Below are positions 1 through 7,989 of a DNA stretch of 46,215 nucleotides, piece after piece. The DNA lies in contig JAFXDK010000088.1 of assembly GCA_017521805.1 (NCBI GenBank), positions 1 through 46,215 of the forward strand, given 5' to 3'. The notes beneath the pieces are model-generated. The model ran no database searches, was not told the origin of the DNA, and saw only the letters and a program-made list of their open reading frames with translations. The DNA comes from Ruminococcus sp. (GTDB taxonomy: Bacteria > Bacillota > Clostridia > Oscillospirales > Ruminococcaceae). The first letter of the stretch is position 1; each line of letters opens with the position of its first letter. The position numbers were made by a program, and so were the translations under genes.

Positions 1-166
1 GGGACGCTCTCTCTTGCAGAGCGTCCCCTCTTTCAAAACAGTCCACAGGACTGTTTTGAAATTCACCCCTTGCAGAGCGCTTGAACGCTACGCAGGGCTT
101 TGCCCTGCACCCACCAGAGACTCCGTCTCTGGACTCTGCTAAAGGGTTTCACCCTTTAGAATCCCA
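1..166. repeat. Family A composite hairpin repeat, copy 1
   Basis: This stretch is a chain of small palindromes: GGGACGCTCT/AGAGCGTCCC, then CAAAACAGTCC/GGACTGTTTTG, AGCG/CGCT, GCAGGGC/GCCCTGC, CAGAGAC/GTCTCTG and AAAGGGT/ACCCTTT, ending TTTAGAATCCCA. Closely similar sequence recurs at 25258-25425, 32975-33200 (opposite orientation) and 40943-41053. It contains no reading frame. It begins at the first base of the window, so the left boundary may be cut off. Confidence 0.85.
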
Positions 167-188
167 TTTTATTTATCAACAAACAAAA

Positions 189-210
189 CCGAGGAAAATT
201 AATTCCTCGG
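189..210 (-). terminator. Rho-independent terminator of the ABC exporter operon
   Basis: On the minus strand an 8-bp stem CCGAGGAA/TTCCTCGG with an AT-rich loop is followed by TTTTGTTTG, just after the stop codon of the permease at 219. Confidence 0.8.
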
Positions 211-218
211 CTGTTGTT

Positions 219-1544
219 TTACGCTTTTTTGCTTGATTTTTTATATTTCGATTTCTGTCCGAAATTCAGTGTTGCTGTAAGTATCTTATCAGACTTGAAC
301 AGACGAAGTGCAAAGAACAGACATACTGCAAATATTACAACCTGATATGCAAGTCCTATGTAGAATATCGCCATATTGTCAAACATGAGATTGGGAATCG
401 CAGAAAATGTGTGTGTGAATGGTATAGCGTATACAAATATTCTCACTGCCATGGGAAGTGTATTTATATCAGCAAGCATTGAAATCATATAGGGAATCAT
501 TGCTCCGAACATAAGAGGCATAATCATTGTCTGGGTCTGCTTTGCGTCGTTTACCAGTGAACCAAGTACCAGTGATAAGCAGAGACAAATCATAATTGTA
601 AGGAACAGCTGTAATCCCACAAGGATGTAATCGCCCATACCCAATGTAAGTCCAAGCTTTTCAAGGGCTTCATCAATTGGTGTAATCTGAGCCGCTATAC
701 TGCCTGCTAAATCAGCTGTTGCTTCCTCTGTTGCTCCTGACATCATGGAGGAGAAACCAAACATAAAACATACCGCCTGTAACATTGCAACTATTGTTGC
801 CGCAAGCATCTTTGAACCGAGAATAGCTGTTCTTGAAACAGGTGCGGAAAGGAGAGTTTCAAGAGTTTTATCAATCTTCTCGTTGGAAATACCGCTCATA
901 AGTCCCTGTGATGTCATCATAATGAGCACAAATACAATAACAGGAAGCAACATATTCTGCATCATTACCTTGCTCATTATCATATCTGCGGAAACATCTG
1001 CGGATTTATCACTGATAACCGTATGAGATTTTATGCTTACAGGATTATTTATAAGCTGAACATCCTCCGGTGTAAGTCCTGCATTTGCGGAGAATACGTC
1101 GGAAACGCATCTGCGGATAAGAGATTCCGCGCCGCTGTTGGAGTTTGATACGTTGGACATCATAGCTGCTGATTTCATTCTTGCAATGCTTATAAGCTCA
1201 GGAGATTCGCCGTTTTCAACAGCTGCGGAGAAGCCCTCGGGGATAATTACAAGATTTTCTTTGTCAGCGTTGGCAAGAAGCTGTGCGTAATCCTCGGATT
1301 CGTCTGTAATCTCAGTAACCTTTGCGCCATAGCCGCGGAGAGTTTCTATCATATCTGCTGTAAAATCCGTTTTATCTCTGTCGCAGATAGTGACGGTGTA
1401 TTCCTGCTTTACAGCTTCCTCAATGGTATCTGTCATAACATTTCCCATAACCATGAGAAGTCCCATTGCAACAACAAGGCTTATGAGTGTCTGAACGTTG
1501 AGCAGCTCTGCAAGCTCCTTTTTAAGAAGATTAAAGAACTTCAT
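219..1544 (-). CDS. ABC-2 type transporter permease, NatB-like
   Basis: This 441-residue protein is the membrane subunit of an ABC exporter. One hydrophobic segment near residues 17-35 is followed by a long extracytoplasmic domain (about 36-195) and then five or six membrane helices in the C-terminal half. This is the topology of ABC-2 permeases of the NatB/YhaP group. The sequence FALIGPNG-type partner lies upstream, and the two genes overlap by 14 bases, implying translational coupling and a two-subunit exporter. The C-terminus is short and lysine-rich. The substrate cannot be read from the sequence; NatAB homologues export sodium, and others export peptides or drugs. The assignment to the ABC-2 family is firm, the NatB label less so. 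Confidence 0.85.
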   Translation of the reverse strand: MKFFNLLKKELAELLNVQTLISLVVAMGLLMVMGNVMTDTIEEAVKQEYTVTICDRDKTDFTADMIETLRGYGAKVTEITDESEDYAQLLANADKENLVIIPEGFSAAVENGESPELISIARMKSAAMMSNVSNSNSGAESLIRRCVSDVFSANAGLTPEDVQLINNPVSIKSHTVISDKSADVSADMIMSKVMMQNMLLPVIVFVLIMMTSQGLMSGISNEKIDKTLETLLSAPVSRTAILGSKMLAATIVAMLQAVCFMFGFSSMMSGATEEATADLAGSIAAQITPIDEALEKLGLTLGMGDYILVGLQLFLTIMICLCLSLVLGSLVNDAKQTQTMIMPLMFGAMIPYMISMLADINTLPMAVRIFVYAIPFTHTFSAIPNLMFDNMAIFYIGLAYQVVIFAVCLFFALRLFKSDKILTATLNFGQKSKYKKSSKKA

Positions 1545-2271
1545 TATTGTTCACCACCCTTTCGAATACTTCTTCAAGATTTGCCGCATTATAGCGCGCT
1601 TTTAGCTCATCGGCAGTACCTGTGACGTGGAGCTTTCCCTTGGAAATAATGCCCACACGGTCGGAAACAAACTCAATTTCAAGCATATTGTGAGAGCTTA
1701 TAAGGAAAGACATTCCCTCCTCAGCAGCAAGCTTTTTTATCATCTTTCTGATTTCGATAGCGTTGAGAACATCAAGTCCGCTGGTTGGCTCATCGAGAAT
1801 AGCCAGAGCAGGCTTTGTCATAACTGCACGGGAGAGAAGAAGCTTTCTTATCATACCGCGGCTGTATGAGCCGATTTTATCGTTAAGTCTTTCTCCGAGA
1901 CCGCACATTTTTTCGGCTCTTTCAATATAGCCGTTGATAGTGTCGATATCGTTGGAGAAAAGACCTGCCATGAATCTCAGATATTTTTTTCCTGTCATAT
2001 TCTTGTATGCGCCTGCTTCGTCGGGAAGATAGGTGATACACTGGCGAACCTTTTCAGGCTCTTTGAGTACGCTGTGGCCATTTACAACAGCGTCTCCGTC
2101 CGTGGGTGTGAGCAGAGTTGAAATCATACGTATTGTTGTAGTCTTTCCTGCTCCGTTAGGTCCGATAAGAGCGAATATTTCGCCCTTTCCGATTTCAAAG
2201 GACACCTTGTTTGCGGCAAGTACTTTTGTGTACTGCTTGGACAGTCCTTTGACTTCAAGAACATTTTCCAT
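1531..2271 (-). CDS. ABC transporter ATP-binding protein, NatA-like
   Basis: This is the 246-residue nucleotide-binding subunit that powers the permease encoded next to it. The Walker A motif GPNGAGKTT lies near residues 38-46, the signature region reads SYSRGM (a degenerate form of LSGGQ), Walker B is LAILDEPTSGLD, and the H-loop is SSHNMLE. The architecture matches the CcmA/NatA exporter ATPases. The start ATG is preceded by AGAAAGGGAAA, and a good promoter sits at 2332-2360, so this is the first gene of a two-gene operon. The drifted signature sequence is common in NatA-type ATPases and does not by itself imply inactivity. Confidence 0.93.
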   Translation of the reverse strand: MENVLEVKGLSKQYTKVLAANKVSFEIGKGEIFALIGPNGAGKTTTIRMISTLLTPTDGDAVVNGHSVLKEPEKVRQCITYLPDEAGAYKNMTGKKYLRFMAGLFSNDIDTINGYIERAEKMCGLGERLNDKIGSYSRGMIRKLLLSRAVMTKPALAILDEPTSGLDVLNAIEIRKMIKKLAAEEGMSFLISSHNMLEIEFVSDRVGIISKGKLHVTGTADELKARYNAANLEEVFERVVNNNEVL

Positions 2272-2331
2272 AATTTTTCCCTTTCTGCTCCATAGGGAGC
2301 AATATCATTTACAGTTTTTAACTGCAAATTA

Positions 2332-2360
2332 ATTATACCACATTATCACGATAAAGTCAA
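2332..2360 (-). promoter_or_regulatory. Sigma-A type promoter for the ABC exporter operon
   Basis: On the minus strand TTGACT and TATAAT are separated by exactly 17 bases, about 60 bases before the ATPase start codon. The leader contains a small GCTCC/GGAGC hairpin at about 2288-2302. Confidence 0.75.
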
Positions 2361-2390
2361 TCATTTCTAACATATTGAAATATAAATTAA

Positions 2391-2408
2391 GGCGGCAAAA
2401 CTGCCGCC
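2391..2408 (-). terminator. Possible terminator or hairpin after the lipoprotein gene
   Basis: A perfect GGCGGCA/TGCCGCC palindrome lies downstream of the lipoprotein stop on the minus strand and is followed by TTAATTTATATTTC. The uridine tract is weak, so termination is uncertain. Confidence 0.4.
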
Positions 2409-2440
2409 AAAGTATGTTGAAAAAGTCGTTATTTCAATGT

Positions 2441-2463
2441 GGACCGCCAAAGGCGGCCCCTAC
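2441..2463. repeat. Family B short palindromic repeat (reverse orientation)
   Basis: The segment has the form GGACCGCC-AAA-GGCGGCCCCTAC, the reverse of the TGTAGGGGCNGCC unit found at eight other places in this window. It sits between two genes and is non-coding. Confidence 0.7.
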
Positions 2464-2491
2464 GAAAAATAGCATAAAATATACCTTTTTG

Positions 2492-3244
2492 TCAATACGG
2501 CAATTTAAACTCGCTTACGCGCCATGCTCCGTTGGATTCCCTGACAATCACAAATTCCGTTTCCTTTATATATGACTCAATGCCGAAATTTTCGCCATTA
2601 TAGTAGCTGACAACCTTAAAACGAATCTCTCCGTCACTCCGTCCTGTGATTTCCGTCACCTCAGAGCTTTCATAGAAAATATCTGAGCCTCTTGCACCGT
2701 TAAGACAATATACTCTGCCGTCCTTTTCTCTGAAAAGCTCATCAAGGGTATCTTCATAACTTTCGCTGAAAACGCGGTGGAAATCAGCACGAACATCATC
2801 AAGAGAATTTATACCCTCATCTGTTACCAAACAGTACTGCCAATCGTATTCATTAGTGATATACTCCGATGTATCAAGGGAATAGGGCGAACCTACGGTG
2901 AAATTCCACTCTGTTTCACAGGCTTTCTCAAATAAAACCTGCGCTGCCGCTATAACCTCATCGTCCAGCTTTTCCTCAAATTCGGGGTCATCTTCTGGGA
3001 ATGTGAGTCCCTCAGATGTTTCAGCTGTTGTCTCTGTCTCAGTGGAATTTTCGGCTGCCGTGATTGATACCGTGGTTTCCGCTGATTCTTCGGCTTTTGT
3101 TGTGATTTCGATATTTTCCATATCTGCCGCATCAGTCACCGCAGGAGAAGCGGGGGATTTCCCACTTTCCGTGTCTTTTTTATCACTGCAAGCCGTTGCA
3201 GACAACATAAGTAACGCCGCAAATAATGCTATTATTCGTTTCAT
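2492..3244 (-). CDS. Putative lipoprotein of unknown function
   Basis: This 250-residue protein starts with a lysine/arginine n-region, a hydrophobic stretch and a lipobox ending at Cys19 (SATAC), so it should be lipidated and exposed outside the membrane. Residues 20-77 are a Ser/Thr/Glu-rich linker, and the folded part is about 88-250. I recognise no domain. The gene starts inside the RNase R stop codon (TAATG overlap), and its Shine-Dalgarno GAGGAGG forms the last Glu codons of RNase R, so it is translationally coupled to rnr. Why a surface lipoprotein is tied to an RNase gene is not evident; a shared transcript may be all there is. Confidence 0.8.
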   Translation of the reverse strand: MKRIIALFAALLMLSATACSDKKDTESGKSPASPAVTDAADMENIEITTKAEESAETTVSITAAENSTETETTAETSEGLTFPEDDPEFEEKLDDEVIAAAQVLFEKACETEWNFTVGSPYSLDTSEYITNEYDWQYCLVTDEGINSLDDVRADFHRVFSESYEDTLDELFREKDGRVYCLNGARGSDIFYESSEVTEITGRSDGEIRFKVVSYYNGENFGIESYIKETEFVIVRESNGAWRVSEFKLPY

Positions 3245-5394
3245 TAGAATTCCTCCTCGTCAAGCACAAAATCAACAGTGCCCTCGCTGACATTTACCGC
3301 CGCGCAAAGCACCTGTACAGTATCGCCCAGTTCGTAAGAAACTCCGCTGAATTTCTCCGTAAGTGCCACGGGCTCGCTGTAGTCATATTCGCCCTCAGGG
3401 AGCGTTCTGATGTGTACAAGTCCCTCTACAGAATTCGGAAGCTGTGCATAAAATCCGAACTCAGCAACGCTTGAAATCTTAGCTGTAAAGCTTTCGCCGA
3501 TGTGCTGTTTCATATATTCTGCCTTGTAGCAGTCCTCGCAGTCACGCTCCGCAGATACTGCACGTATTTCCGCAGATGTAGCAGCTTCAGCGGCATTTAC
3601 TGCAAATCCGCTGTAACGCTTGCTGAGCCATTTTTCGTCATATCCTGCAAGAATGTCTGTTATTATACGGTGTATTGCAAGGTCTGAATAACGTCTTATA
3701 GGCGATGTGAAATGTGCGTAATCCTCCAGAACAAGTCCGAAATGTCCGAGAGGTTCTTCCGAATACTTCGCCTTAGCCATGGAGCGCAGTACCATCATAT
3801 TCACCGCCTCATACTTATCCGTACCCCTTGAATTTTCCAGAATTGCCGCCGCATGAGCAGGCTTGAACTCCTTAAAATGCGGATATTCCACATTCAGCTT
3901 TGTCAGCATTTCGCACAATGACGCTGTTTTCTCCTCGGGAGGTGCTTCGTGTATACGATACACAAAGGGAACTTTTTTCTCACGGGCAAGCTTTGCCGCC
4001 GCCTCGTTGGCGCAGAGCATGAATTCCTCGATAATACGCTCAGATTTACCTCTTTCACGGGGTACAACATCACAGCAAACACCATTTTCGTTGATTACAA
4101 GCTTGCTTTCAATTGTTTCAAGTTCGGGCGCATGACGCTGTTTTTTGCGCTCAATAAGAATATCCGCCAGCTGATTTATAAGGGGTATTTCCTTTTCAAC
4201 ACAGACATATTTTGCCTTTATACCGTCGTCTGCACTGCCGTCAAGGATTTTGTTTATCTCCGAATATACACCTTTAACTCTTGAACGAATCACAGTTTTG
4301 CAGAAGCGGTAGGAAATCATTTCGCCGTCCTCGCCCAGCTCCATAAATGCGGAAAGAGTGAGCCTGTCCTCGTCGGGATTAAGAGAGCATATGCCGTTGG
4401 AAAGCTCTTTCGGAAGCATTGGAACAACCTTATCCGCGTAGTACACACTTGTACCGCGGCGCATAGCCTCTTTATCAAGCGCGCTGTTGCCCCGCACGTA
4501 GTGGGAAACATCAGCAATATGAACGCCCAGAAGCCAGCCCTTTTCCGTTTTTTCCACGGAAATCGCATCGTCAAGGTCCTTGGATTCACTGCTGTCAATG
4601 GTAAATATGGGAAGATGTCTTAAATCCTCGCGGTTGTTGAAGCAGTATTCCTGCACACCGCCCTCAGATATCCTGTAAGCCTCGCGCAGTGATTCATCAG
4701 AAAATTCTGTGATGATACCGCTTGCAGTTATTATGGATTCGGCACAGGAAGCGGCAAGCTCCGCACTGCCGAATACTGACACGATTTTCACCTTATGCTC
4801 TGCGTGTCGTCTGCCGCGGTATACGATTTCCGCAAGCACCTTATCTCCCTCAACAAAGGGAACACTTTCGCCCTTTGAAATAATCATATGATTTCTTGAC
4901 GCTATATCGGGAACAAGATATAGTGCACCCTCAGCATACTCAATAACGCCTGTAAGGGTACTGCTTCCAAAGCTGAGGATATCAATTACTTCTCCCTCAG
5001 GCTCTCCTGAACGTGAGGGAATATCCGTAATAAGCACGCGGTCACGGGGCATAGCCCCCATCATGCACTTGCCGGGGATGAAATATTCCGTACCGTCCTC
5101 AGTTACAGCAAAGCCGAATGTGCGGCTGAGACGTGTAATCTCAGCGGCTTTGAATCCCATACGTGAGCAGAGAGCGACCTTCATACCCTTGCGGACGGTA
5201 ACAACACCCTCGTCACGAAGCTCGGTGAAAGCCTGCACAAAATTTTCTCTGCCCGATTTCTTTGTACGGCATTTCGTTTCAAGCTCATTCAGGGGAATGA
5301 GCCTTTTTCCTGTATTGAGATAGGTTACAATTTTATTTTTATAGCTTTCAACTGTAACCTTATCCTTTGAATTCTTTTTATTTTTTTCTGCCAT
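3244..5394 (-). CDS. rnr: Ribonuclease R
   Basis: This 716-residue enzyme is a processive 3'-5' exoribonuclease that degrades structured RNA and takes part in RNA quality control. An N-terminal winged-helix region (about 15-75) is followed by cold-shock-like domains, an RNB catalytic domain (about 253-560) and a C-terminal S1 domain (about 632-714). The catalytic motif IDSSESKDLDDA places the metal-binding aspartates at 267, 273, 275 and 276. The conserved HFTSPIRRYSDL segment is also present. The gene lies downstream of secG, the usual secG-rnr order of Firmicutes; smpB, often next, is absent here and a lipoprotein gene takes its place. Confidence 0.97.
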   Translation of the reverse strand: MAEKNKKNSKDKVTVESYKNKIVTYLNTGKRLIPLNELETKCRTKKSGRENFVQAFTELRDEGVVTVRKGMKVALCSRMGFKAAEITRLSRTFGFAVTEDGTEYFIPGKCMMGAMPRDRVLITDIPSRSGEPEGEVIDILSFGSSTLTGVIEYAEGALYLVPDIASRNHMIISKGESVPFVEGDKVLAEIVYRGRRHAEHKVKIVSVFGSAELAASCAESIITASGIITEFSDESLREAYRISEGGVQEYCFNNREDLRHLPIFTIDSSESKDLDDAISVEKTEKGWLLGVHIADVSHYVRGNSALDKEAMRRGTSVYYADKVVPMLPKELSNGICSLNPDEDRLTLSAFMELGEDGEMISYRFCKTVIRSRVKGVYSEINKILDGSADDGIKAKYVCVEKEIPLINQLADILIERKKQRHAPELETIESKLVINENGVCCDVVPRERGKSERIIEEFMLCANEAAAKLAREKKVPFVYRIHEAPPEEKTASLCEMLTKLNVEYPHFKEFKPAHAAAILENSRGTDKYEAVNMMVLRSMAKAKYSEEPLGHFGLVLEDYAHFTSPIRRYSDLAIHRIITDILAGYDEKWLSKRYSGFAVNAAEAATSAEIRAVSAERDCEDCYKAEYMKQHIGESFTAKISSVAEFGFYAQLPNSVEGLVHIRTLPEGEYDYSEPVALTEKFSGVSYELGDTVQVLCAAVNVSEGTVDFVLDEEEF

Positions 5395-5485
5395 TTAATT
5401 TCTCCTTTTAATTAAAGCCATTAGCCGTTAGCCTTTAGCTTGATTACCAATAGCTAATGGTTACGCTAAAGGACGTAATAAAATT

Positions 5486-5514
5486 TGTAGGGGGCGGCGC
5501 CTTCGACGCCCCGT
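5486..5514. repeat. Family B short palindromic repeat
   Basis: TGTAGGGGGCGGCG and CGACGCCCCGTA surround a CCTT centre, giving a strong GC-rich hairpin like the other TGTAGGGG units. Confidence 0.7.
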
Positions 5515-5546
5515 AAATCAGGCGAAATGCTTGATTTACTTTTTTG

Positions 5547-5616
5547 TGTAGGGATGACCATTGGTCAACCACAATTTCGTAACGAAATTCAGGGTTTTCA
5601 ACAATCCGCCCCTGCA
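5547..5616. repeat. Family B long variant
   Basis: A 70-bp unit starts TGTAGGGATGACC and ends CCGCCCCTGCA, with internal palindromes (TGACCATTGGTCA, TTTCGTAACGAAA). It is probably a diverged or composite family B copy. Confidence 0.55.
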
Positions 5617-5655
5617 AAAATAATTATGCATTACGCATTAAGAATTAAGCATTAA

Positions 5656-5685
5656 CAAAAAACCCCATGACGCAAAGTCACGGGG
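5656..5685 (-). terminator. Rho-independent terminator of secG
   Basis: On the minus strand CCCCGTGAC/GTCATGGGG forms a 9-bp stem with one wobble pair, followed by TTTTTTG, a few bases after the secG stop codon. Confidence 0.85.
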
Positions 5686-5693
5686 CGATTTCA

Positions 5694-5954
5694 TTACTTT
5701 TCGGTAAAAATCGGGATAATATTAACTGCAAGTGTAACAATAAAGAGGATTATACCTGTTGTTTTTGTTATCTTTGCGAGAACTGCCTCACGGCTTCTGC
5801 CCTCATTTTTTCCGTAGAACGAATCTGAACTTGCACCTGTAAAAGCAGATGTCATACTGTCCTGAGACTTTGATTCCTGTGCGAGACACAGAATAATGAT
5901 TGCGATACAAGCAACGAGGAGAACAGCTCCTCCGATAGTTTCAACAATACCCAT
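5694..5954 (-). CDS. secG: Preprotein translocase subunit SecG
   Basis: This 86-residue protein has two membrane helices, about residues 5-25 and 65-82, joined by a polar loop containing GASSDSFYGKNEGRS, which resembles the loop of SecG proteins. SecG assists SecYEG-mediated protein export. The start is preceded by GGAGG at good distance, and a canonical promoter at 6034-6062 drives it. It is encoded upstream of rnr as in many Firmicutes, although a terminator separates the two genes. Confidence 0.93.
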   Translation of the reverse strand: MGIVETIGGAVLLVACIAIIILCLAQESKSQDSMTSAFTGASSDSFYGKNEGRSREAVLAKITKTTGIILFIVTLAVNIIPIFTEK

Positions 5955-6033
5955 GATTAACCTCCATAAAATTCATCAATATTCGTCAGCGATTGGCGCG
6001 CACCAAACCGCACTACATTCAATTAGCTTATTA

Positions 6034-6062
6034 ATTATAACACATACCGCAGAATTTTGCAA
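6034..6062 (-). promoter_or_regulatory. Sigma-A promoter for secG
   Basis: On the minus strand TTGCAA and TATAAT are 17 bases apart, about 80 bases before the secG start codon. Confidence 0.75.
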
Positions 6063-6107
6063 GGGTTTTCCCGAAAAATCCCCGAAATTTTTTTTGCCAT
6101 TTTTTGT

Positions 6108-6136
6108 GCATATGTTACAATTTCTCAGCATATATA
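6108..6136 (+). promoter_or_regulatory. Candidate sporulation (SigE-type) promoter for yabPQ
   Basis: GCATATG and CATATATA are 14 bases apart, resembling the mother-cell SigE pattern, and lie about 40 bases before yabP. No well-spaced sigma-A promoter is visible. YabP and YabQ homologues are sporulation proteins, which fits, but the match is by eye. Confidence 0.4.
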
Positions 6137-6176
6137 TAATCATGGAAATTTTTACCGCAAATAAACGGAGGATTTT

Positions 6177-6467
6177 ATGAAGGACAAGAATATTTTATCA
6201 CAAACGAAAACAAATCATTCAGTAATTATGGAAAACCGTCGTACAATGACTATTTCAGGAATCACCGACGTTGACAGCTTTGACGAAAAGGTAATATGCC
6301 TTTACACTCAGCTTGGAGAACTCACAATAAAGGGCAGGGAGCTGCACATTGATTCTATGAGCGTTGAAACAGGGGATATGGTCATAACAGGCGATATATG
6401 GTCGGCGGTATACGGCGACCGCGACAAAAAAAGCCCTGTTTCTGCCTTAGGGAGACTTTTCAGATGA
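6177..6467 (+). CDS. yabP: Sporulation protein YabP
   Basis: This 96-residue protein matches the YabP/YqfC family: a beta-rich domain starting at NRRTMTISGI with the characteristic LGELTIKGRELHI segment. In Bacillus subtilis YabP is needed for spore coat and cortex assembly. The ATG has the ribosome site CGGAGGA seven bases upstream, and the stop overlaps the yabQ start by four bases (ATGA). The neighbouring yabQ, divIC and yabR homologues reproduce the conserved Firmicutes order. Confidence 0.93.
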   Translation: MKDKNILSQTKTNHSVIMENRRTMTISGITDVDSFDEKVICLYTQLGELTIKGRELHIDSMSVETGDMVITGDIWSAVYGDRDKKSPVSALGRLFR

Positions 6468-6919
6468 ACGTACCCGAAACCTTTTTCACCATAAGCGAGG
6501 AACTGAGGCTGTTTTTTCTCTCCTGTGCTGCAGGAGCAGTTTTCGGCGTTTACTATGACATATTCCGCACCCTGCGCCTTACCATTCCCCACCATAGCTT
6601 TTTCGTCTTTGCGGAAGATGTGATTTTTCTTGCTACATACGGCATATTCCTCTCGTCCTTTGCTTCTGCGGAGGCAAGGGGAGAACTGCGGGGCTATTAC
6701 GTAATTGGCGGAATCATCGGTTTTACCCTGTACTTCTTTACTATAGGCAGATTTGTCATGAGATTCATGGGGAAAATTCTGTCCGTATCAAAAGGTACTT
6801 TAAACACGTTGCTCAAACCGGTGCTGAAATTATGGAGTAAAATTGTAGAAATCACCAAAAACGCTGTTAAATCAGCTAAAAATTCAGCTTCACCCTTGCA
6901 AAACAATGATGAAATGTAG
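6464..6919 (+). CDS. yabQ: Sporulation membrane protein YabQ
   Basis: I take the start at 6464 (MNVPETFF), giving 151 residues, because it has AGGGAGA upstream and overlaps yabP by ATGA; a longer reading frame from 6398 would run through yabP. Three or four hydrophobic segments (about 12-35, 48-66, 78-100) and the motif GVYYDIFRTLR are typical of the YabQ family, membrane proteins needed for cortex formation in sporulation. The C-terminal 40 residues are basic and polar. The promoter of divIC overlaps the end of this gene. Confidence 0.92.
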   Translation: MNVPETFFTISEELRLFFLSCAAGAVFGVYYDIFRTLRLTIPHHSFFVFAEDVIFLATYGIFLSSFASAEARGELRGYYVIGGIIGFTLYFFTIGRFVMRFMGKILSVSKGTLNTLLKPVLKLWSKIVEITKNAVKSAKNSASPLQNNDEM

Positions 6920-6925
6920 TATAAT
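6896..6925 (+). promoter_or_regulatory. Sigma-A promoter for divIC
   Basis: TTGCAA (inside the yabQ 3' end) and TATAAT lie 18 bases apart, about 35 bases before divIC. It would let the division gene be expressed independently of sporulation. Confidence 0.65.
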
Positions 6926-6960
6926 AAATAGTGTATAATAGGTAGAAAGAATGTGAAAAA

Positions 6961-7296
6961 ATGGCTGCGGAAAAACAGAATAAAAGCAAAAAAGATAACA
7001 AACAGAATCAGCAGAAAAAAGGTCTGTTCAACCGCGGACTTTCAAAGCTTGCGGCGGCAGCAGTAATAATCGGCTGTGTGGCTCTTGTGATATCCACAGA
7101 AACCGATTGCAGCAATAAAGAAGCAGAGCTTGATGCAATTCAAGCTCAGATTGACGCGTATAAAATAGAAAACGCGGAGCTCCAGCGCACTCTTGAAAGC
7201 GACGATTTTTCCGCATATATGGAGCGTATTGCCCTCGAAGAAAGAGGCTATGCGTACCCCGATGAACGAAGATTCTACGATACCTCACGTGATTGA
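6961..7296 (+). CDS. divIC: Septum formation initiator, DivIC/FtsL-like
   Basis: This 111-residue single-pass membrane protein has a lysine/glutamine-rich cytoplasmic N-terminus (1-26), a hydrophobic segment at about 31-48 and an extracytoplasmic coiled coil (about 52-82), followed by a domain with RIALEERGYAYPDE, typical of the DivIC family. DivIC works in the divisome with FtsL and DivIB. Its position after yabP-yabQ supports DivIC rather than FtsL, which normally lies in the mur/mra cluster. The ribosome binding site is weak. Confidence 0.85.
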   Translation: MAAEKQNKSKKDNKQNQQKKGLFNRGLSKLAAAAVIIGCVALVISTETDCSNKEAELDAIQAQIDAYKIENAELQRTLESDDFSAYMERIALEERGYAYPDERRFYDTSRD

Positions 7297-7370
7297 CAGC
7301 ACAGATTGGCAGAGACAGGAACAAAAGAATAATATTTAAGGATAATATTTTTAAGGAGTAAAAAATACAT

Positions 7371-7811
7371 ATGCAGCTTGAAATCGGAAAAATCTACACA
7401 GGCAAAGTAAAGGGAATTGCGCAGTATGGCGCTTTCGTCGATATCGACGGCGGCGGATCGGGTATGGTTCATATTTCCGAAATTTCCAATACCTTTGTAA
7501 ACGCTATCCGCGACCACCTAACAGAAGGACAGGAAGTAAAGGTAAAGGTTATCGGAATCAACGAACAGGGCAAGGTGAGTCTCTCAATCAAAAAAGCTGA
7601 AACTGCCGAAGATTCCGCAAATCCTGAAAAAAAGCATTTCAAGAAGGAGCGCAAATTCAACAAGCCCAATATCTACGAGCCCAAGAAGTCAATTCCCCAG
7701 TCGGAAATGACATTTGATGATATGCTTGCACACTTCAAGCAGTCCAGCGAGGAACGCATAGGCGACCTCAAACGCAGTACCGACAGAAAGAATGGTACAA
7801 GAAGAAAATAA
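7371..7811 (+). CDS. yabR: S1 RNA-binding domain protein, YabR-like
   Basis: This 146-residue protein starts with a complete S1 (OB-fold) RNA-binding domain, residues 1-70 (GKVKGIAQYGAFVDIDGG, GMVHISEIS, GQEVKVKVIGI, KVSLSIKKA). The remainder is a basic, low-complexity tail with a conserved FDDMLAHFKQSSEERI segment. It resembles Bacillus YabR and the related general stress protein 13, which bind RNA or ribosomes; the precise function is not established. It follows divIC as in Bacillus and ends at a terminator. Confidence 0.9.
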   Translation: MQLEIGKIYTGKVKGIAQYGAFVDIDGGGSGMVHISEISNTFVNAIRDHLTEGQEVKVKVIGINEQGKVSLSIKKAETAEDSANPEKKHFKKERKFNKPNIYEPKKSIPQSEMTFDDMLAHFKQSSEERIGDLKRSTDRKNGTRRK

Positions 7812-7821
7812 ACAACATTTC

Positions 7822-7848
7822 CCCTTAATGTTTTTAAGGGGATTTTCT
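7822..7848 (+). terminator. Terminator after yabR
   Basis: An 8-bp stem CCCCTTAA/TTAAGGGG with a five-base loop is followed by ATTTTCTG. The uridine tract is short but the position is right. Confidence 0.65.
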
Positions 7849-7900
7849 GTGCATTTCGACGTATTTTGACAGTTAAATTTGTATTTATCAGCATATTCTA

Positions 7901-7929
7901 TTGACATAGTTTTCCGCATTTGTTATAAT
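7901..7929 (+). promoter_or_regulatory. Consensus sigma-A promoter of the glycan operon
   Basis: Perfect TTGACA and TATAAT hexamers are separated by 17 bases, about 60 bases before the sugar transferase start at 7990. Downstream lies a mini-ORF (7962-7982) with a strong AAGGAG site. Confidence 0.9.
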
Positions 7930-7961
7930 AAATGTATATGTAAACGAATAAAGGAGCTTTC

Positions 7962-7982
7962 ATGCTCCGAGGACTTTTTTAA
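7962..7982 (+). other. Possible leader mini-ORF MLRGLF
   Basis: A six-codon frame follows AAGGAG at 5-base spacing and stops seven bases before the sugar transferase ATG, which lacks a close ribosome site of its own. GGAGC and GCTCC around the mini-ORF start can pair. It could couple or regulate translation of the transferase; this is inference. Confidence 0.35.
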
Positions 7983-7989
7983 ATATATT

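Larger units (their letters stand above)
5395..5693. other. Repeat-rich intergenic region between secG and rnr
   Basis: No gene is visible here. It holds a palindromic stretch of GCCATTAGC/GCTAATGG type (about 5417-5460), two family B units (5486-5514 and 5547-5616), an AT-rich segment of repeated GCATTA words (about 5627-5655) and the secG terminator. No sigma-A promoter for rnr stands out, so rnr may depend on a promoter hidden in the repeats or on read-through. Confidence 0.6.

Noticed and set aside
1-166. A CRISPR-like array in the repeated hairpins
   Set aside because: The units are palindromes of different sequence in a fixed order, not identical direct repeats with unique spacers.
6398-6463. 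An N-terminal extension of YabQ
   Set aside because: The frame is open upstream, but it lies inside yabP, lacks a ribosome site, and the start at 6464 matches the family's length.
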